From contig CAZTGM010000013.1 in the NCBI GenBank assembly GCA_964613235.1, positions 1 through 32,825 on the forward strand: 32,825 bases of DNA, written 5' to 3'. The DNA is from J005 sp964613235. GTDB lineage: Bacteria > Pseudomonadota > Zetaproteobacteria > Mariprofundales > Mariprofundaceae. The notes below the pieces were generated by a model, which saw only the letters and a program-made list of their open reading frames with translations, made no database searches and was not told where the DNA came from. The first letter of the stretch is position 1. Each line of letters starts with the position of its first letter. Of the stretch, positions 5,940-14,133 are shown piece after piece. The translations under genes and the position numbers were made by a program.

Positions 5940-5958
5940 TCCGGCCCGGAGCCAGTTC
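5940..5958 (+). repeat. attR: displaced tRNA-Asn 3' end
   Basis: This 19-base sequence matches 188-208 except for two missing G in the acceptor-stem segment (CCGG instead of CCGGGG). It marks the right junction between element and chromosome. The loss would destroy acceptor pairing if this copy were part of the tRNA. Confidence 0.72.
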
Positions 5959-5969
5959 GGGACAAAAGT

Positions 5970-6000
5970 GGGCACTCCTCCGGGGGTGCCCTTTGTTGTT
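5970..6000 (+). terminator. Rho-independent terminator right of the element
   Basis: GGGCAC (5970-5975) and GTGCCC (5986-5991), extended by inner CC/GG pairs, form a stem followed by TTTGTTGTTTT. It lies just outside attR, so it may be the original terminator of tRNA-Asn before the insertion. It now closes the element's operon. Confidence 0.7.
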
Positions 6001-6047
6001 TTACTGCTCTCTTTCCGAATAAAAAGCGACTATAGTAACAGTATCCG

Positions 6048-6731
6048 ATGGTGGTGTTTATGCGGCATGCACTGGACAAAGCTGTTCTGAAAGACGTTTA
6101 CGGACGCATGGCGAAACGCTATGACATGCAGCATGCCTTGCTGACAGCAAGAGCCGATCAGCGGGGCAGGAAGATGCTGGTTTCGTATGCGGTTTCCGAG
6201 GGCGATCAGGTGCTGGATTGCGGAGCGGGAACAGGCAGTACCGGTTTGATGGCTGCTCGGCGTGTCGGTGTGAAGGGCCATGTGACGATGTTCGATCTCA
6301 GTGAAGACATGCTTGCCGTGGCCAGAGCGAAAATCGCGCAGGATGGGTTGCAGGAGCGGGTATCTTTCCGCAGTGGTGATATGGAACATCTTCCTTTTGC
6401 GAATGAAAGTTTCGATGTCGTGCTTTCCACCTACAGCCTTTGCCCGCTGTACGATCCACAGCAGGGGGCACGGGAAATGTATCGGGTGACGAAGCCGGGC
6501 GGCAGGCTGGCGATGGCGCATTCGACGGTGCCGGCTGGGCGAATCGTGAAATGGCTGGCCGACCGGGTGGAGGATATCGCCTGGCGTTTTCCCTGGCTGT
6601 CGATGGGCTGCCGGGCTGTGGATGTTTTGCCGACCCTTGAACAGGCGGGCGGCAGGCTGTTGATACTCAGGCGAATCGGTGTCCCGTTATGGCCGTTTCT
6701 GGTGTTTGTGATGGAGAAGCCGCGCAGCTGA
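6048..6731 (+). CDS. Class I SAM-dependent methyltransferase (UbiE-like)
   Basis: This 227-residue Rossmann-fold methyltransferase has motif I VLDCGAGTGSTGL (about residues 56-68), an acidic residue after strand 2 (MFDLSEDM), FRSGDMEHLPFANESFDVV (motif for the adenine region and post II) and RVTKPGGRLAM (motif III). The early YGRMAKRYDMQHALLTA segment resembles UbiE/COQ5 and related quinone or lipid methyltransferases. The substrate cannot be named; it could act on a quinone precursor or a phospholipid. The start is ATG 6048 or ATG 6060; neither has a strong ribosome binding site. It is the first chromosomal gene to the right of the element. Confidence 0.85.
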   Translation: MVVFMRHALDKAVLKDVYGRMAKRYDMQHALLTARADQRGRKMLVSYAVSEGDQVLDCGAGTGSTGLMAARRVGVKGHVTMFDLSEDMLAVARAKIAQDGLQERVSFRSGDMEHLPFANESFDVVLSTYSLCPLYDPQQGAREMYRVTKPGGRLAMAHSTVPAGRIVKWLADRVEDIAWRFPWLSMGCRAVDVLPTLEQAGGRLLILRRIGVPLWPFLVFVMEKPRS

Positions 6732-6801
6732 GGGTTGTTTGCGGTTGCCAAATGGTTTCTTATCATCAGATTTGACGCATGACGGCTGGAGGTTCGGAAC
6801 G

Positions 6802-8181
6802 ATGACAGCATTCCGCATGGAACATGATTCAATGGGTGAGATGCAGGTGCCCGCCGATGCCATGTATGGCGCCTCGACGGCCCGGGCCGTCGAGAATTTT
6901 CCGGTATCCGGCATACGCTTTCCGCGCGAGTTCATTCGTGCGTTGGGACGCATCAAGCATGCGGCGGCTGAAGTGAATTGCGACCTGGGCAAACTGGATG
7001 CAGCCCGTGCCGCGTTGATTGACCGGGCAGCGCGCGAAGTGGCAGTGGGCGACTGGGATGCGCATTTCCCGCTGGATATTTTTCAGACAGGCTCGGGCAC
7101 ATCCACGAATATGAATGCCAATGAGGTGATAGCGCATCGTTGTGCGCAACTGGATGCGGACATTGCAGTGCACCCCAACGATCATGTGAATATGGGCCAG
7201 TCATCCAATGATGTGATTCCGACCGCCATTCATGTATCCGCCGCCGATCAGCTGGTGCATGTCCTGCTGCCTGCACTGGAGCATCTGCATGACACACTGG
7301 CGGAGAAGGCCGAGGAAACAAATGATGTGGTGAAGATCGGTCGTACGCATCTGATGGATGCAACACCGGTGACACTGGGGCAGGAGATTTCCGGCTGGGC
7401 ACGTCAGGTGGCACTGGGTGTGGAGCGACTGAAGGCCTGTCTGCCGCGCCTGTGCGAGTTGGCACAGGGAGGCACGGCGGTCGGCACAGGATTGAATACG
7501 CATGCGGAATTTGGCCGCCGTGTGGCGGAAACGCTGGCGCGCGAATACGATATTCCGTTTGTGGAAGCAGACAATCATTTCGAAGCACAGGCGGCACAGG
7601 ATGCAGCGGTGGAGCTCTCCGGAGCCTTGCGCACGCTGGCGGTTTCTCTGGTCAAGATTGCTAATGACGTGCGCCTGCTGAACATGGGGCCGCGTTGCGG
7701 TATCGGTGAAATTACCGTACCGGCCGTGCAGCCCGGTTCCTCAATCATGCCCGGCAAGGTCAATCCGGTCATTGCCGAGTCGCTGGCCCAGGTTTGTGCT
7801 CAGGTCATCGGCAATGATGCGGCCATTGCCTTTGGCGGCGCCTCAGGTCTGCTTGATCTGAATGTCATGCTGCCGGTGATGGCACATAATCTGCTGGAAT
7901 CCGAGCACCTGCTGGCCAATGCCGCGCGCATGTTTGCCGATAAATGCATCACCGGTCTGGCCGCGAACCGGGACAAATGCGCCGAACAGATCGAATGGAG
8001 CATGAGCATGGTGACCGCGTTGGCACCGGTTATCGGCTATGAACAGGCGGCAGGATTAGCCAAGCGTGCTGTGGAGGAAGGCAAAACCGTGCGTCAGCTC
8101 TGTCTGGAAGAAAAGGTGTTGGCAGCGGAAGAGCTTGACCGCCTGCTTGATCCGGCAACGATGCTGTCTCCCTGCGTCTGA
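6802..8181 (+). CDS. fumC: Fumarate hydratase class II
   Basis: This 459-residue enzyme interconverts fumarate and malate in the TCA cycle, iron-independent and tetrameric in the family. The fumarase/aspartase superfamily signature GSSIMPGKVNPV is present, with the catalytic-loop serine. So are FQTGSGTSTNMNANEVIAHR, NDHVNMGQSSNDVIPTA and IGRTHLMDATPVTLGQE, which matches the substrate-binding regions. ATG 6802 (MTAFRMEHDSMG) is chosen over the upstream frame extension to 6739 because GGAGG (6788-6792) sits 9 bases before it and homologues start here. Family length is normal (about 460). Confidence 0.96.
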   Translation: MTAFRMEHDSMGEMQVPADAMYGASTARAVENFPVSGIRFPREFIRALGRIKHAAAEVNCDLGKLDAARAALIDRAAREVAVGDWDAHFPLDIFQTGSGTSTNMNANEVIAHRCAQLDADIAVHPNDHVNMGQSSNDVIPTAIHVSAADQLVHVLLPALEHLHDTLAEKAEETNDVVKIGRTHLMDATPVTLGQEISGWARQVALGVERLKACLPRLCELAQGGTAVGTGLNTHAEFGRRVAETLAREYDIPFVEADNHFEAQAAQDAAVELSGALRTLAVSLVKIANDVRLLNMGPRCGIGEITVPAVQPGSSIMPGKVNPVIAESLAQVCAQVIGNDAAIAFGGASGLLDLNVMLPVMAHNLLESEHLLANAARMFADKCITGLAANRDKCAEQIEWSMSMVTALAPVIGYEQAAGLAKRAVEEGKTVRQLCLEEKVLAAEELDRLLDPATMLSPCV

Positions 8182-8257
8182 GTCATGCCGCGAACTCGAC
8201 TTTGGTGCTGATATTTCGTAACCTCCGCCGCGTTGAATCAGTGAGGTGGTCACGGTA

Positions 8258-9373
8258 ATGGCAGCAGCGATTTTGGCATTGGCAGATGGTCGGATCTTCA
8301 GGGGTGAGGCGCTGGGGGCCTGTGGACATACCGTTGGCGAGGTATGTTTCAATACCTCCCTGACCGGCTATCAGGAAATCCTGACCGATCCTTCCTATAC
8401 GGACCAGATTATCACCTTTACCTATCCGCATATCGGCAATGTTGGCATCAATGCCGCAGACATGGAGTCTGAGCGTGTTGCCGTGCGCGGTCTGATCGTG
8501 CGTGCGCCGGCCCGCATTACGTCGAATTATCGTCAGGAACAGGATCTGGCCGACTGGCTGCAGCAGCAGGGCGTCGTCGGGATTGCCGGCATTGATACAC
8601 GGGCACTGGTACGTCACCTGCGCGATCATGGTGCGCAGAACGGCGTCATTGCTTCCGATGGCATGGATGAGACAGAGGCTGTGGCTATGGCGCGTGGCTG
8701 GCAGGGACTGGAAGGTCGCGATCTGGTTGGCCAAGTTAGCTGCAAACAGCGGCACACCTGGCAGCAGGGAAGTTATAATCTGGATGACGCTGTATTTGCC
8801 GAACCGGCATTAAAGAAACATATTGTTGCGCTGGATTTCGGTTGCAAGCGCAATATTTTGCGCAAGCTGGCTGATCGTGGCCTGAAAGTGACGGTCGTGC
8901 CGGCACAGACATCTGCAGCGGAAATACTGGCACTGAATCCGGACGGTATTTTCCTGTCCAATGGTCCAGGCGATCCGGCCGCTGTGGGCTATGCCGTGGT
9001 GACGATTCGCGAATTGCTGCAAAGCGATACGCCGATATTCGGTATCTGTATGGGGCATCAGCTGTTGTCACAGGCGCTGGGACTATCCACATTCAAACTT
9101 AAATTCGGTCATCGCGGTGGTAATCATCCGGTCAAGGATCTGACCACGGGCAAGATCGAAATCACCAGTCAGAACCATGGCTTTGCCGTGCGCGATGATC
9201 AGGTTCCCGAGCATGTAGAAATCACGCATCGTTCCCTGTTTGATGGCACGGTCGAAGGCTTGCGTGTGAAAAACCGGCCGGTATTTTCCGTGCAGTATCA
9301 TCCCGAAGCCAGTCCGGGTCCGCATGATGCGGATTATCTGTTCGACCGCTTTGCGGAGCTGATTGGCGCCTGA
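8258..9373 (+). CDS. carA: Carbamoyl-phosphate synthase small subunit
   Basis: This 371-residue glutamine amidotransferase subunit supplies ammonia to CarB for carbamoyl phosphate, used for arginine and pyrimidines. The N-terminal CarA domain (GEVCFNTSLTGYQEILTDPSY) precedes a class I GATase with nucleophile Cys in FGICMGHQLL and the His/Glu pair in YHPEASPGP. ATG 8258 is preferred over GTG 8246 because GAGGT (8243-8247) is well placed. carB does not follow; the next gene is convergent and overlaps its last 40 bases. CarB must be encoded elsewhere. Confidence 0.96.
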   Translation: MAAAILALADGRIFRGEALGACGHTVGEVCFNTSLTGYQEILTDPSYTDQIITFTYPHIGNVGINAADMESERVAVRGLIVRAPARITSNYRQEQDLADWLQQQGVVGIAGIDTRALVRHLRDHGAQNGVIASDGMDETEAVAMARGWQGLEGRDLVGQVSCKQRHTWQQGSYNLDDAVFAEPALKKHIVALDFGCKRNILRKLADRGLKVTVVPAQTSAAEILALNPDGIFLSNGPGDPAAVGYAVVTIRELLQSDTPIFGICMGHQLLSQALGLSTFKLKFGHRGGNHPVKDLTTGKIEITSQNHGFAVRDDQVPEHVEITHRSLFDGTVEGLRVKNRPVFSVQYHPEASPGPHDADYLFDRFAELIGA

Positions 9374-9984
9374 TCGCTTGCCGGCTGTTTCGGCTGGTAG
9401 AGGGAATACAGTTCACGGAATGCCGTTTCCGGCATGAGCACGGGATTGCCCAGTCCTGTGTGGTGCAATGTTTGCCATAACTGTTCCGCATTGCGTCGTT
9501 TGCCCGGCGGGAATGTCAGGCGGTATACCGGAATGGTTTTCTGCATGCGCCGGTAAGTAAATGCATGGCCACCGGCTTGCAGCTGTTGCTGCAGCACCAG
9601 GGCATATTCATCAAGGTAGTAACGCCCCAGTCCGATATGGAAACGATGATCAGTCATCGGGTAGATGTCAGCGTCGATACCCTGCTGTTGCCATCGCGCT
9701 CTGGCCGCTTCGGCGGCGGCGTGACTGCGATAGATGTTCGGATCGTCGAAGACATGTAGTTCGATGGCTTCATGCCGGATGAACAACTGCGGCTGCAGGC
9801 CTACTTTTTGCAGTTTCTTCTGCAAGGTGTGGGCTGCTTCAGGCAGGGTGATGCGCTGACTGACCACACGCCATAATTCCGTGGTTGGCTGTGCGGCATC
9901 CTGAGACGCGAAGCTCGGGCCACTGCACAGCATCGATACCATGAACAAAACCGGAATCAGGTGCATAGTGTGGCTCGATATCAT
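9334..9984 (-). CDS. Exported SPOR-like protein of unknown function
   Basis: This 216-residue protein has an N-terminal signal peptide (HLIPVLFMVSMLCSGPSFASQ, cleavage probably after FAS). The mature part has repeated short segments such as LQKKLQKVGLQPQLF, ARARWQQQGIDADIY, FHIGLGRYYLDEYALVLQQQL and TYRRMQKTIPVYRLTFPPG. This alpha/beta rhythm resembles SPOR domains, which bind peptidoglycan denuded of peptides. No enzymatic motif was seen. The start overlaps the coaX stop (ATGA, 9981-9984); a start at 9966 is also possible. It is the last gene of the nadC-birA-coaX run and its 3' end overlaps carA by 40 bases on the other strand. Confidence 0.65.
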   Translation of the reverse strand: MISSHTMHLIPVLFMVSMLCSGPSFASQDAAQPTTELWRVVSQRITLPEAAHTLQKKLQKVGLQPQLFIRHEAIELHVFDDPNIYRSHAAAEAARARWQQQGIDADIYPMTDHRFHIGLGRYYLDEYALVLQQQLQAGGHAFTYRRMQKTIPVYRLTFPPGKRRNAEQLWQTLHHTGLGNPVLMPETAFRELYSLYQPKQPASDQAPISSAKRSNR

Positions 9985-10781
9985 CCGTCCGGCTGATGAC
10001 GGAAGTGGCGCCGGCCAAGGATGCTCAGCCCCTGTAGCGTCAAATCGGGGACATGGGCAGTGATTTCGCGAATATCCTCATTCAGCATTCGACTTAAGCC
10101 ACCGGTAGCGATGATCGGGGCATGGGCGTAGCCCTGCTGCGCCTGTAGCTGGCGGATGATGCCCATCAGAGCGCCGATGGCGCCCCAGTAGCTGCCGATC
10201 TGCATGCTGCTGATGGTATCGCGGCCAATGGCAAACGGCATACGCTGCATTGAGAAGGCGGGCAATTTGGCTGCGCGGTTGGCCAGTGCTTCCGCCGCGA
10301 CCTCGATGCCGGGCAGGATCAGACCACCGGCATAATGGCCTTCGCACGAAACGACATCGAATGTCGTGGCGGTACCGCAATCGAGCACGATGACCGGTGC
10401 GCCGAATTGTTCACGGGCGGCGATGGCATTGACGATGCGGTCGGCGCCGACTTCTTTCGGGTTTTTATAGTCGATGGCCATGCCTGTGCGCACCTCGTCC
10501 GTGCCGATGAAAACGGGTGCATGGCCGCAAATACGGCGGCAGGCATCGTTCAGGGTTGTATCCAGTTGCGGTACGACACTAGCGGCAATGATGCCATGCA
10601 CGTGCTCGGGTATCTGCTGCAACTGGCTGAACATGCCACGCAACTGCCAGGCCAGTTCATCGGGTGTGAGGTGAGGGTTGCTGGACAGTCGCCAGGTTCC
10701 GATCAGTGTATTGTCTTCATAAATACCGAATACCATCTGTGTATTACCGATATCACATACCATCAGGCGTTGTCGGGTCAT
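9981..10781 (-). CDS. coaX: Type III pantothenate kinase
   Basis: This 266-residue ASKHA-fold kinase phosphorylates pantothenate, the first step of coenzyme A synthesis. Type III motifs are visible: the nucleotide-binding DIGNTQMVFGIY at the N-terminus, VGADRIVNAIAA, the DCGTATTFDVV phosphate loop and GGLILPGIEVAAEAL. An excellent ribosome binding site, GGAGGTGAT, precedes the ATG by a few bases. The start overlaps the birA stop, and the pair birA-coaX is a common arrangement that links biotin and CoA metabolism. The length is standard. Confidence 0.96.
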   Translation of the reverse strand: MTRQRLMVCDIGNTQMVFGIYEDNTLIGTWRLSSNPHLTPDELAWQLRGMFSQLQQIPEHVHGIIAASVVPQLDTTLNDACRRICGHAPVFIGTDEVRTGMAIDYKNPKEVGADRIVNAIAAREQFGAPVIVLDCGTATTFDVVSCEGHYAGGLILPGIEVAAEALANRAAKLPAFSMQRMPFAIGRDTISSMQIGSYWGAIGALMGIIRQLQAQQGYAHAPIIATGGLSRMLNEDIREITAHVPDLTLQGLSILGRRHFRHQPDG

Positions 10782-11746
10782 GCCATCACCTCCAGGTCAC
10801 CAGCCAGAATCCGTTGTAACGATGTGCCAGTTTGCAGTAACAGCGCGCCGTCATGATCCAGTCCCTTGGCCAGGCCTTCGATATATTCGTTGCCATTATG
10901 CACGCGTACCCGCTGATCGCTGGCGGCATGGAAACGCCACCAGTAGTCGCGGAAAGGCGCGAAACCCTGTGCCAGCCACAGCGCATAGGCATCATCCAGC
11001 GCCTGCAGACAGATCGCGGCAATCTCATTGCGGCAGAGCGATTTCCGGACAATGCTGTGTAGCGCGATCGCAGGCTGGCGCAGTCCGTCCGGCCAGCCTT
11101 GCTGAGGCGGGCGTATATTCAGGCCGATGCCGATAACGACTGCTTGCACGCGCCCCGGTTCGGCACGAATCTCCGTCAGAATGCCACCGAGCTTGGCGCC
11201 ATGCCAGAGCAGGTCGTTGGGCCATTTCAGTTGCAGCTTCGGTAACTGGCCGTGCAGGGCCTGATGCAAGGCGCAGGCAATCACCAGCGGCAGGCTGGCA
11301 ATGGCTTCCGGCGGCATGGACGGGCGCAATAAAAGGCTGAATGTTAATGCCTGTTCAGGTTCGCTGTACCAGCTGCGACCCAGGCGTCCGCGTCCCTGTG
11401 TCTGCTGCTCGGCCAGCAATACCAGTCCGCTTTCCTCTCCTTGTTCCGCCCGCCGCAGCAATTCGGCATTGGTCGAGTCAATGCATGGGATAACGATAAC
11501 CTTGCGTCCGATGTATTGTCGCGGGCCTAGGCTGCGGGCAATGGCTTGTGCATTGAGGGTGTCCGATGTCAGACGATAGCCTTTTCCAGAAATCGATTCG
11601 ATGGCGACACCCTGGTGTTTCAGCTGGCGGATATGTTTCCATATGGCTGTCCGGCTAAGTCCCAATATATCTGCCAGCTGGTCACCGGAAACGATGCCGT
11701 CATGGCAGCTCAAGATATCAAGGATCTGTTGTCTGATGGCGCTCAT
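10778..11746 (-). CDS. birA: Biotin protein ligase / biotin operon repressor
   Basis: This 322-residue bifunctional BirA attaches biotin to acetyl-CoA carboxylase and can repress bio genes. An N-terminal winged helix (residues about 1-65; GDQLADILGLSRTAIWKHIRQL) precedes the ligase domain with the biotinyl-AMP loop QTQGRGRLGRSW, KWPNDLLWHGAKLGGILTE and the C-terminal SH3-like domain. The presence of the DNA-binding domain marks it as a group II ligase, which implies regulated biotin genes elsewhere. It overlaps nadC by ATGA upstream and coaX downstream. Confidence 0.96.
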   Translation of the reverse strand: MSAIRQQILDILSCHDGIVSGDQLADILGLSRTAIWKHIRQLKHQGVAIESISGKGYRLTSDTLNAQAIARSLGPRQYIGRKVIVIPCIDSTNAELLRRAEQGEESGLVLLAEQQTQGRGRLGRSWYSEPEQALTFSLLLRPSMPPEAIASLPLVIACALHQALHGQLPKLQLKWPNDLLWHGAKLGGILTEIRAEPGRVQAVVIGIGLNIRPPQQGWPDGLRQPAIALHSIVRKSLCRNEIAAICLQALDDAYALWLAQGFAPFRDYWWRFHAASDQRVRVHNGNEYIEGLAKGLDHDGALLLQTGTSLQRILAGDLEVMA

Positions 11747-12555
11747 AGACGACGGATGCGCATCGACAGATCCAGCGCCGGTGCCGAATGGGTAATGGCG
11801 CCGATGGCAATGCGGTCTATGCCGGTATCGGCGTAATCGCGGGCATTATCCAGTGTGATATTGCCCGAGGCTTCGAGCACAATGTTTTCGGGTACCATGC
11901 TTCGTGCCTGGCGCACCTGTTGCGGTGTCATATTATCGAGCAGGATCATATCCGGCATGGCGCGTACGGCTTCTTCAACCTCGTCCAGCGTTTCGCATTC
12001 AACTTCCACCCAAATATCGGCCTGTTGGCGACAGGCAGCGATGGCCTGTGTGATTGAGCCACAGCCTTCGATATGATTTTCCTTGATCAGCAGGCCGCTG
12101 GCCAGGTTCATGCGATGATTGATGCCGCCACCATCTACGACGGCCTGTTTTTCCAGTGCACGGAAGCCGGGCATGGTCTTGCGGGTATCCACGATCCGGC
12201 AGGTGGTGTCGTGTACGGCATCCACGAAGGTGCGGGTGGCCGTGGCGATGCCCGAGAGATGCTGCATGAAATTCAGCGCCGTACGTTCGGCGGCAAGCAA
12301 CGGCCGCAAGGGGCCTTGCAGGCGCGCAATGATATCGCCGGGCTGTACGCGGTCAGCATCATGTTTCAGCCATTGCTGTTGCAGTTGTTCATCCATGCGC
12401 TGAAACACGGCTTGCGCGATATCCGTACCGGACAGAACACCGTTCGCCTTGGCGCTAATAATCGCTTCGCCTTGGCTGTTGGCGGCAATCGTTGCCTGAG
12501 CTGTAAGGTCATGGGTAGCCGCATCTTCCAGCAGTGCCATGTCGATGAGTTGCAT
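11743..12555 (-). CDS. nadC: Quinolinate phosphoribosyltransferase (nicotinate-nucleotide pyrophosphorylase)
   Basis: This 270-residue enzyme converts quinolinate and PRPP to nicotinate mononucleotide in de novo NAD synthesis. Recognisable segments are ALLEDAATHDLTAQATI, RTALNFMQHLSGIATAT, DTRKTMPGFRALEKQAVVDGGGINHR, LIKENHIEGCG, VEVECETLDE and the phosphate-binding VLEASGNITLDNARDYADTGID. The open frame runs upstream to 13113 through the neighbouring gene on a shifted frame, so the start is set at MQLIDMALL (12555) by family length. The ribosome binding site there is poor, which suggests coupling to the membrane-protein gene ending 11 bases upstream. NadE in this window completes the same pathway. 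Confidence 0.95.
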   Translation of the reverse strand: MQLIDMALLEDAATHDLTAQATIAANSQGEAIISAKANGVLSGTDIAQAVFQRMDEQLQQQWLKHDADRVQPGDIIARLQGPLRPLLAAERTALNFMQHLSGIATATRTFVDAVHDTTCRIVDTRKTMPGFRALEKQAVVDGGGINHRMNLASGLLIKENHIEGCGSITQAIAACRQQADIWVEVECETLDEVEEAVRAMPDMILLDNMTPQQVRQARSMVPENIVLEASGNITLDNARDYADTGIDRIAIGAITHSAPALDLSMRIRRL

Positions 12556-12566
12556 TGTGTTCGTAT

Positions 12567-13274
12567 TTATAGCAGCCAAAGCGTGACTCCCATGGCAAAA
12601 ATGGCGGTCGCCTGATTCAGACCGCCGGGGATAATGGCACGGCATATGGAAGCGACAATGCCGGCGATCAGTGTGGCAATCAGACTGGGTTGCCAGTCGA
12701 TGCCGTGAAAGACATGAATACTCCATGACAGGGCAATGGTACACAGCGTGATCAGCAGCAGGTGACCGGGCAAGGTCTGATTCGGATGGGTCGGAAAACC
12801 GAGCGGCATGCGGTGCAAGCGATCCAGTATTTCCGCACCGGGGAAACCCAGGCACAGGCATAGCCCCAGACCCAGGCCGAATTCCGGAATATTCATAAAG
12901 AAAGCCGCGGCAATAACAAGCGCCACAAAAAAATAAAACATTGGCAGCATATGCATCGGTTGCGGCAGATTGCCACGTTGATGAGGTGGCACGCTCCATG
13001 CGCTGCGCAAGGCCAGCCAGAACGGTGCCTCCAGCTTCATGCCCAGCAATAATGGCGAGGCCAGAATCGCCAGCCCCGGCCAAATCCAGTTCGCATCGAC
13101 ATAAACCGGCCACATCAATACCCAGATGGCGACCATTGGCCGGACCATCTGCTGGATCACTGTCGGTCGCTGACCTTTGCGGGTAAGAAAGGCGGAGAGC
13201 CAGGCCACCTGGAATATCCCGACAGCAGTTAATCCCGTAAGAATCAGGTCTGTCGTATGGAACTGCATTGCCAT
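12567..13274 (-). CDS. Multi-pass membrane protein, unknown
   Basis: This 235-residue protein has about six or seven hydrophobic segments, at residues near 10-28, 45-65, 68-80, 108-128, 130-145, 172-190 and 200-235. Between helices it has short basic loops (RSAWSVPPHQRGN and EILDRLHRMPLGF). The C-terminal part, IAGIVASICRAIIPGGLNQATAIFAMG, is loosely reminiscent of membrane CTP-transferase or phytol-kinase proteins, but the usual Asp-rich motif is missing, so this is not claimed. It starts a tight - strand operon with nadC, birA and coaX, cofactor genes. No function is recognised. Confidence 0.75.
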   Translation of the reverse strand: MAMQFHTTDLILTGLTAVGIFQVAWLSAFLTRKGQRPTVIQQMVRPMVAIWVLMWPVYVDANWIWPGLAILASPLLLGMKLEAPFWLALRSAWSVPPHQRGNLPQPMHMLPMFYFFVALVIAAAFFMNIPEFGLGLGLCLCLGFPGAEILDRLHRMPLGFPTHPNQTLPGHLLLITLCTIALSWSIHVFHGIDWQPSLIATLIAGIVASICRAIIPGGLNQATAIFAMGVTLWLL

Positions 13275-13459
13275 GCGGCGAGGCTAGCCCGGATTGTCCG
13301 CGAAGACCATGCGTAGCATCATGAGATCAAGGGAGATCAAAGGATTAATGCGAAGAACAGGCATGCGTTGATATGCTGGCGATTGCTTTTGAGCTTTGCC
13401 GAACAGCATCATGCGGCTATCATCAGCGTTCATAAAAAAGATGGCTGACGGAGGGGATG

Positions 13460-14128
13460 ATGACACAGGATGAAATGAAGCGGAAAGTGGCGGCTGCAGC
13501 ACTGGATTATGTGCGGGAGGGCACGATTGTCGGCGTGGGCACCGGGTCCACTGCGAACATGTTTATTGATGCGCTGGCGGCCAGGAAGGATGTGATTCTC
13601 GGTACCGTGGCCAGTTCCGAAGTCACCGCCGAGCGTTTGCGCGGACACGACATCAGGGTGCTGGATCTGAACGAGGCACTGACGCAGGTGCGTTCGCTTT
13701 CCGTATATATCGATGGCGCCGATGAATTTGATGGCGACAAGAATCTGACCAAGGGCGGTGGCGGTGCGTTGACACGCGAAAAAATCGTTGCGGCAGCATC
13801 CGATTCTTTTGTGTGCATTGTCGATGAAACCAAGCAGGTGGAGCATCTGGGCGCGTTCCCCTTGCCGGTTGAAGTCATCCCGATGGCTCGTGAACTGGTC
13901 ATGGCCGTGGCACGTGACCTGGGTGGGGAGCCGATCGTACGCGAGGGGTTCACAACGGATAACGGCAATATCATTATTGATGTGCATGGCCTGCTTATTA
14001 CCCGTCCGCGTGAACTGGAAGATGAGTTGAACAGTGTTCCCGGTGTTGTGACCAATGGTATTTTTTCGCATCAGGGTGCGGACGTGGTGTTGATGGGTAC
14101 GCCGGATGGCGTGCAAGTCATCGATTAA
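13460..14128 (+). CDS. rpiA: Ribose-5-phosphate isomerase A
   Basis: This 222-residue enzyme interconverts ribose-5-phosphate and ribulose-5-phosphate in the pentose phosphate (and, if present, Calvin) pathway. Motifs are VGVGTGSTANMFI, SVYIDGADEFDGDKNLTKGGGGALTREKIVA with the catalytic acids and Lys, and TDNGNIIIDVHG near the C-terminus. Two adjacent ATG codons occur (13457 and 13460). The second is better placed behind GGAGGGG (13450-13456). It reads divergently from the membrane-protein operon with a 180-base gap in which no clear promoter was identified. Confidence 0.96.
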   Translation: MTQDEMKRKVAAAALDYVREGTIVGVGTGSTANMFIDALAARKDVILGTVASSEVTAERLRGHDIRVLDLNEALTQVRSLSVYIDGADEFDGDKNLTKGGGGALTREKIVAAASDSFVCIVDETKQVEHLGAFPLPVEVIPMARELVMAVARDLGGEPIVREGFTTDNGNIIIDVHGLLITRPRELEDELNSVPGVVTNGIFSHQGADVVLMGTPDGVQVID

Positions 14129-14133
14129 CTCCG

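Larger units (their letters stand above)
205..5958. mobile_element. Integrative element in tRNA-Asn, about 5.75 kb, satellite-like
   Basis: The element is bounded by an imperfect duplicate of the tRNA-Asn 3' end and internally by identical 21-bp arm repeats. Contents in order are integrase, AlpA-type regulator, frameshifted OB-fold gene, DUF3987 protein, zinc-ribbon protein, SSB, RuvC-like resolvase, a second zinc-ribbon protein and a DUF5681 protein. All read rightward and most genes overlap or abut their neighbours. It carries replication and recombination functions but no capsid, portal, tail, relaxase or type IV secretion genes, and no recognisable defence or resistance cargo. It could be a phage satellite, a small integrative mobilisable element or a trimmed prophage remnant. 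The DUF5681 protein, a family I associate with small-terminase-like contexts, slightly favours a satellite. Confidence 0.85.

Noticed and set aside
11743..13113. A 456-residue nadC with a long N-terminal extension
   Set aside because: The extra 186 codons lie across the membrane-protein gene in another frame and have no protein-like sequence. The family start at 12555 gives the usual length.
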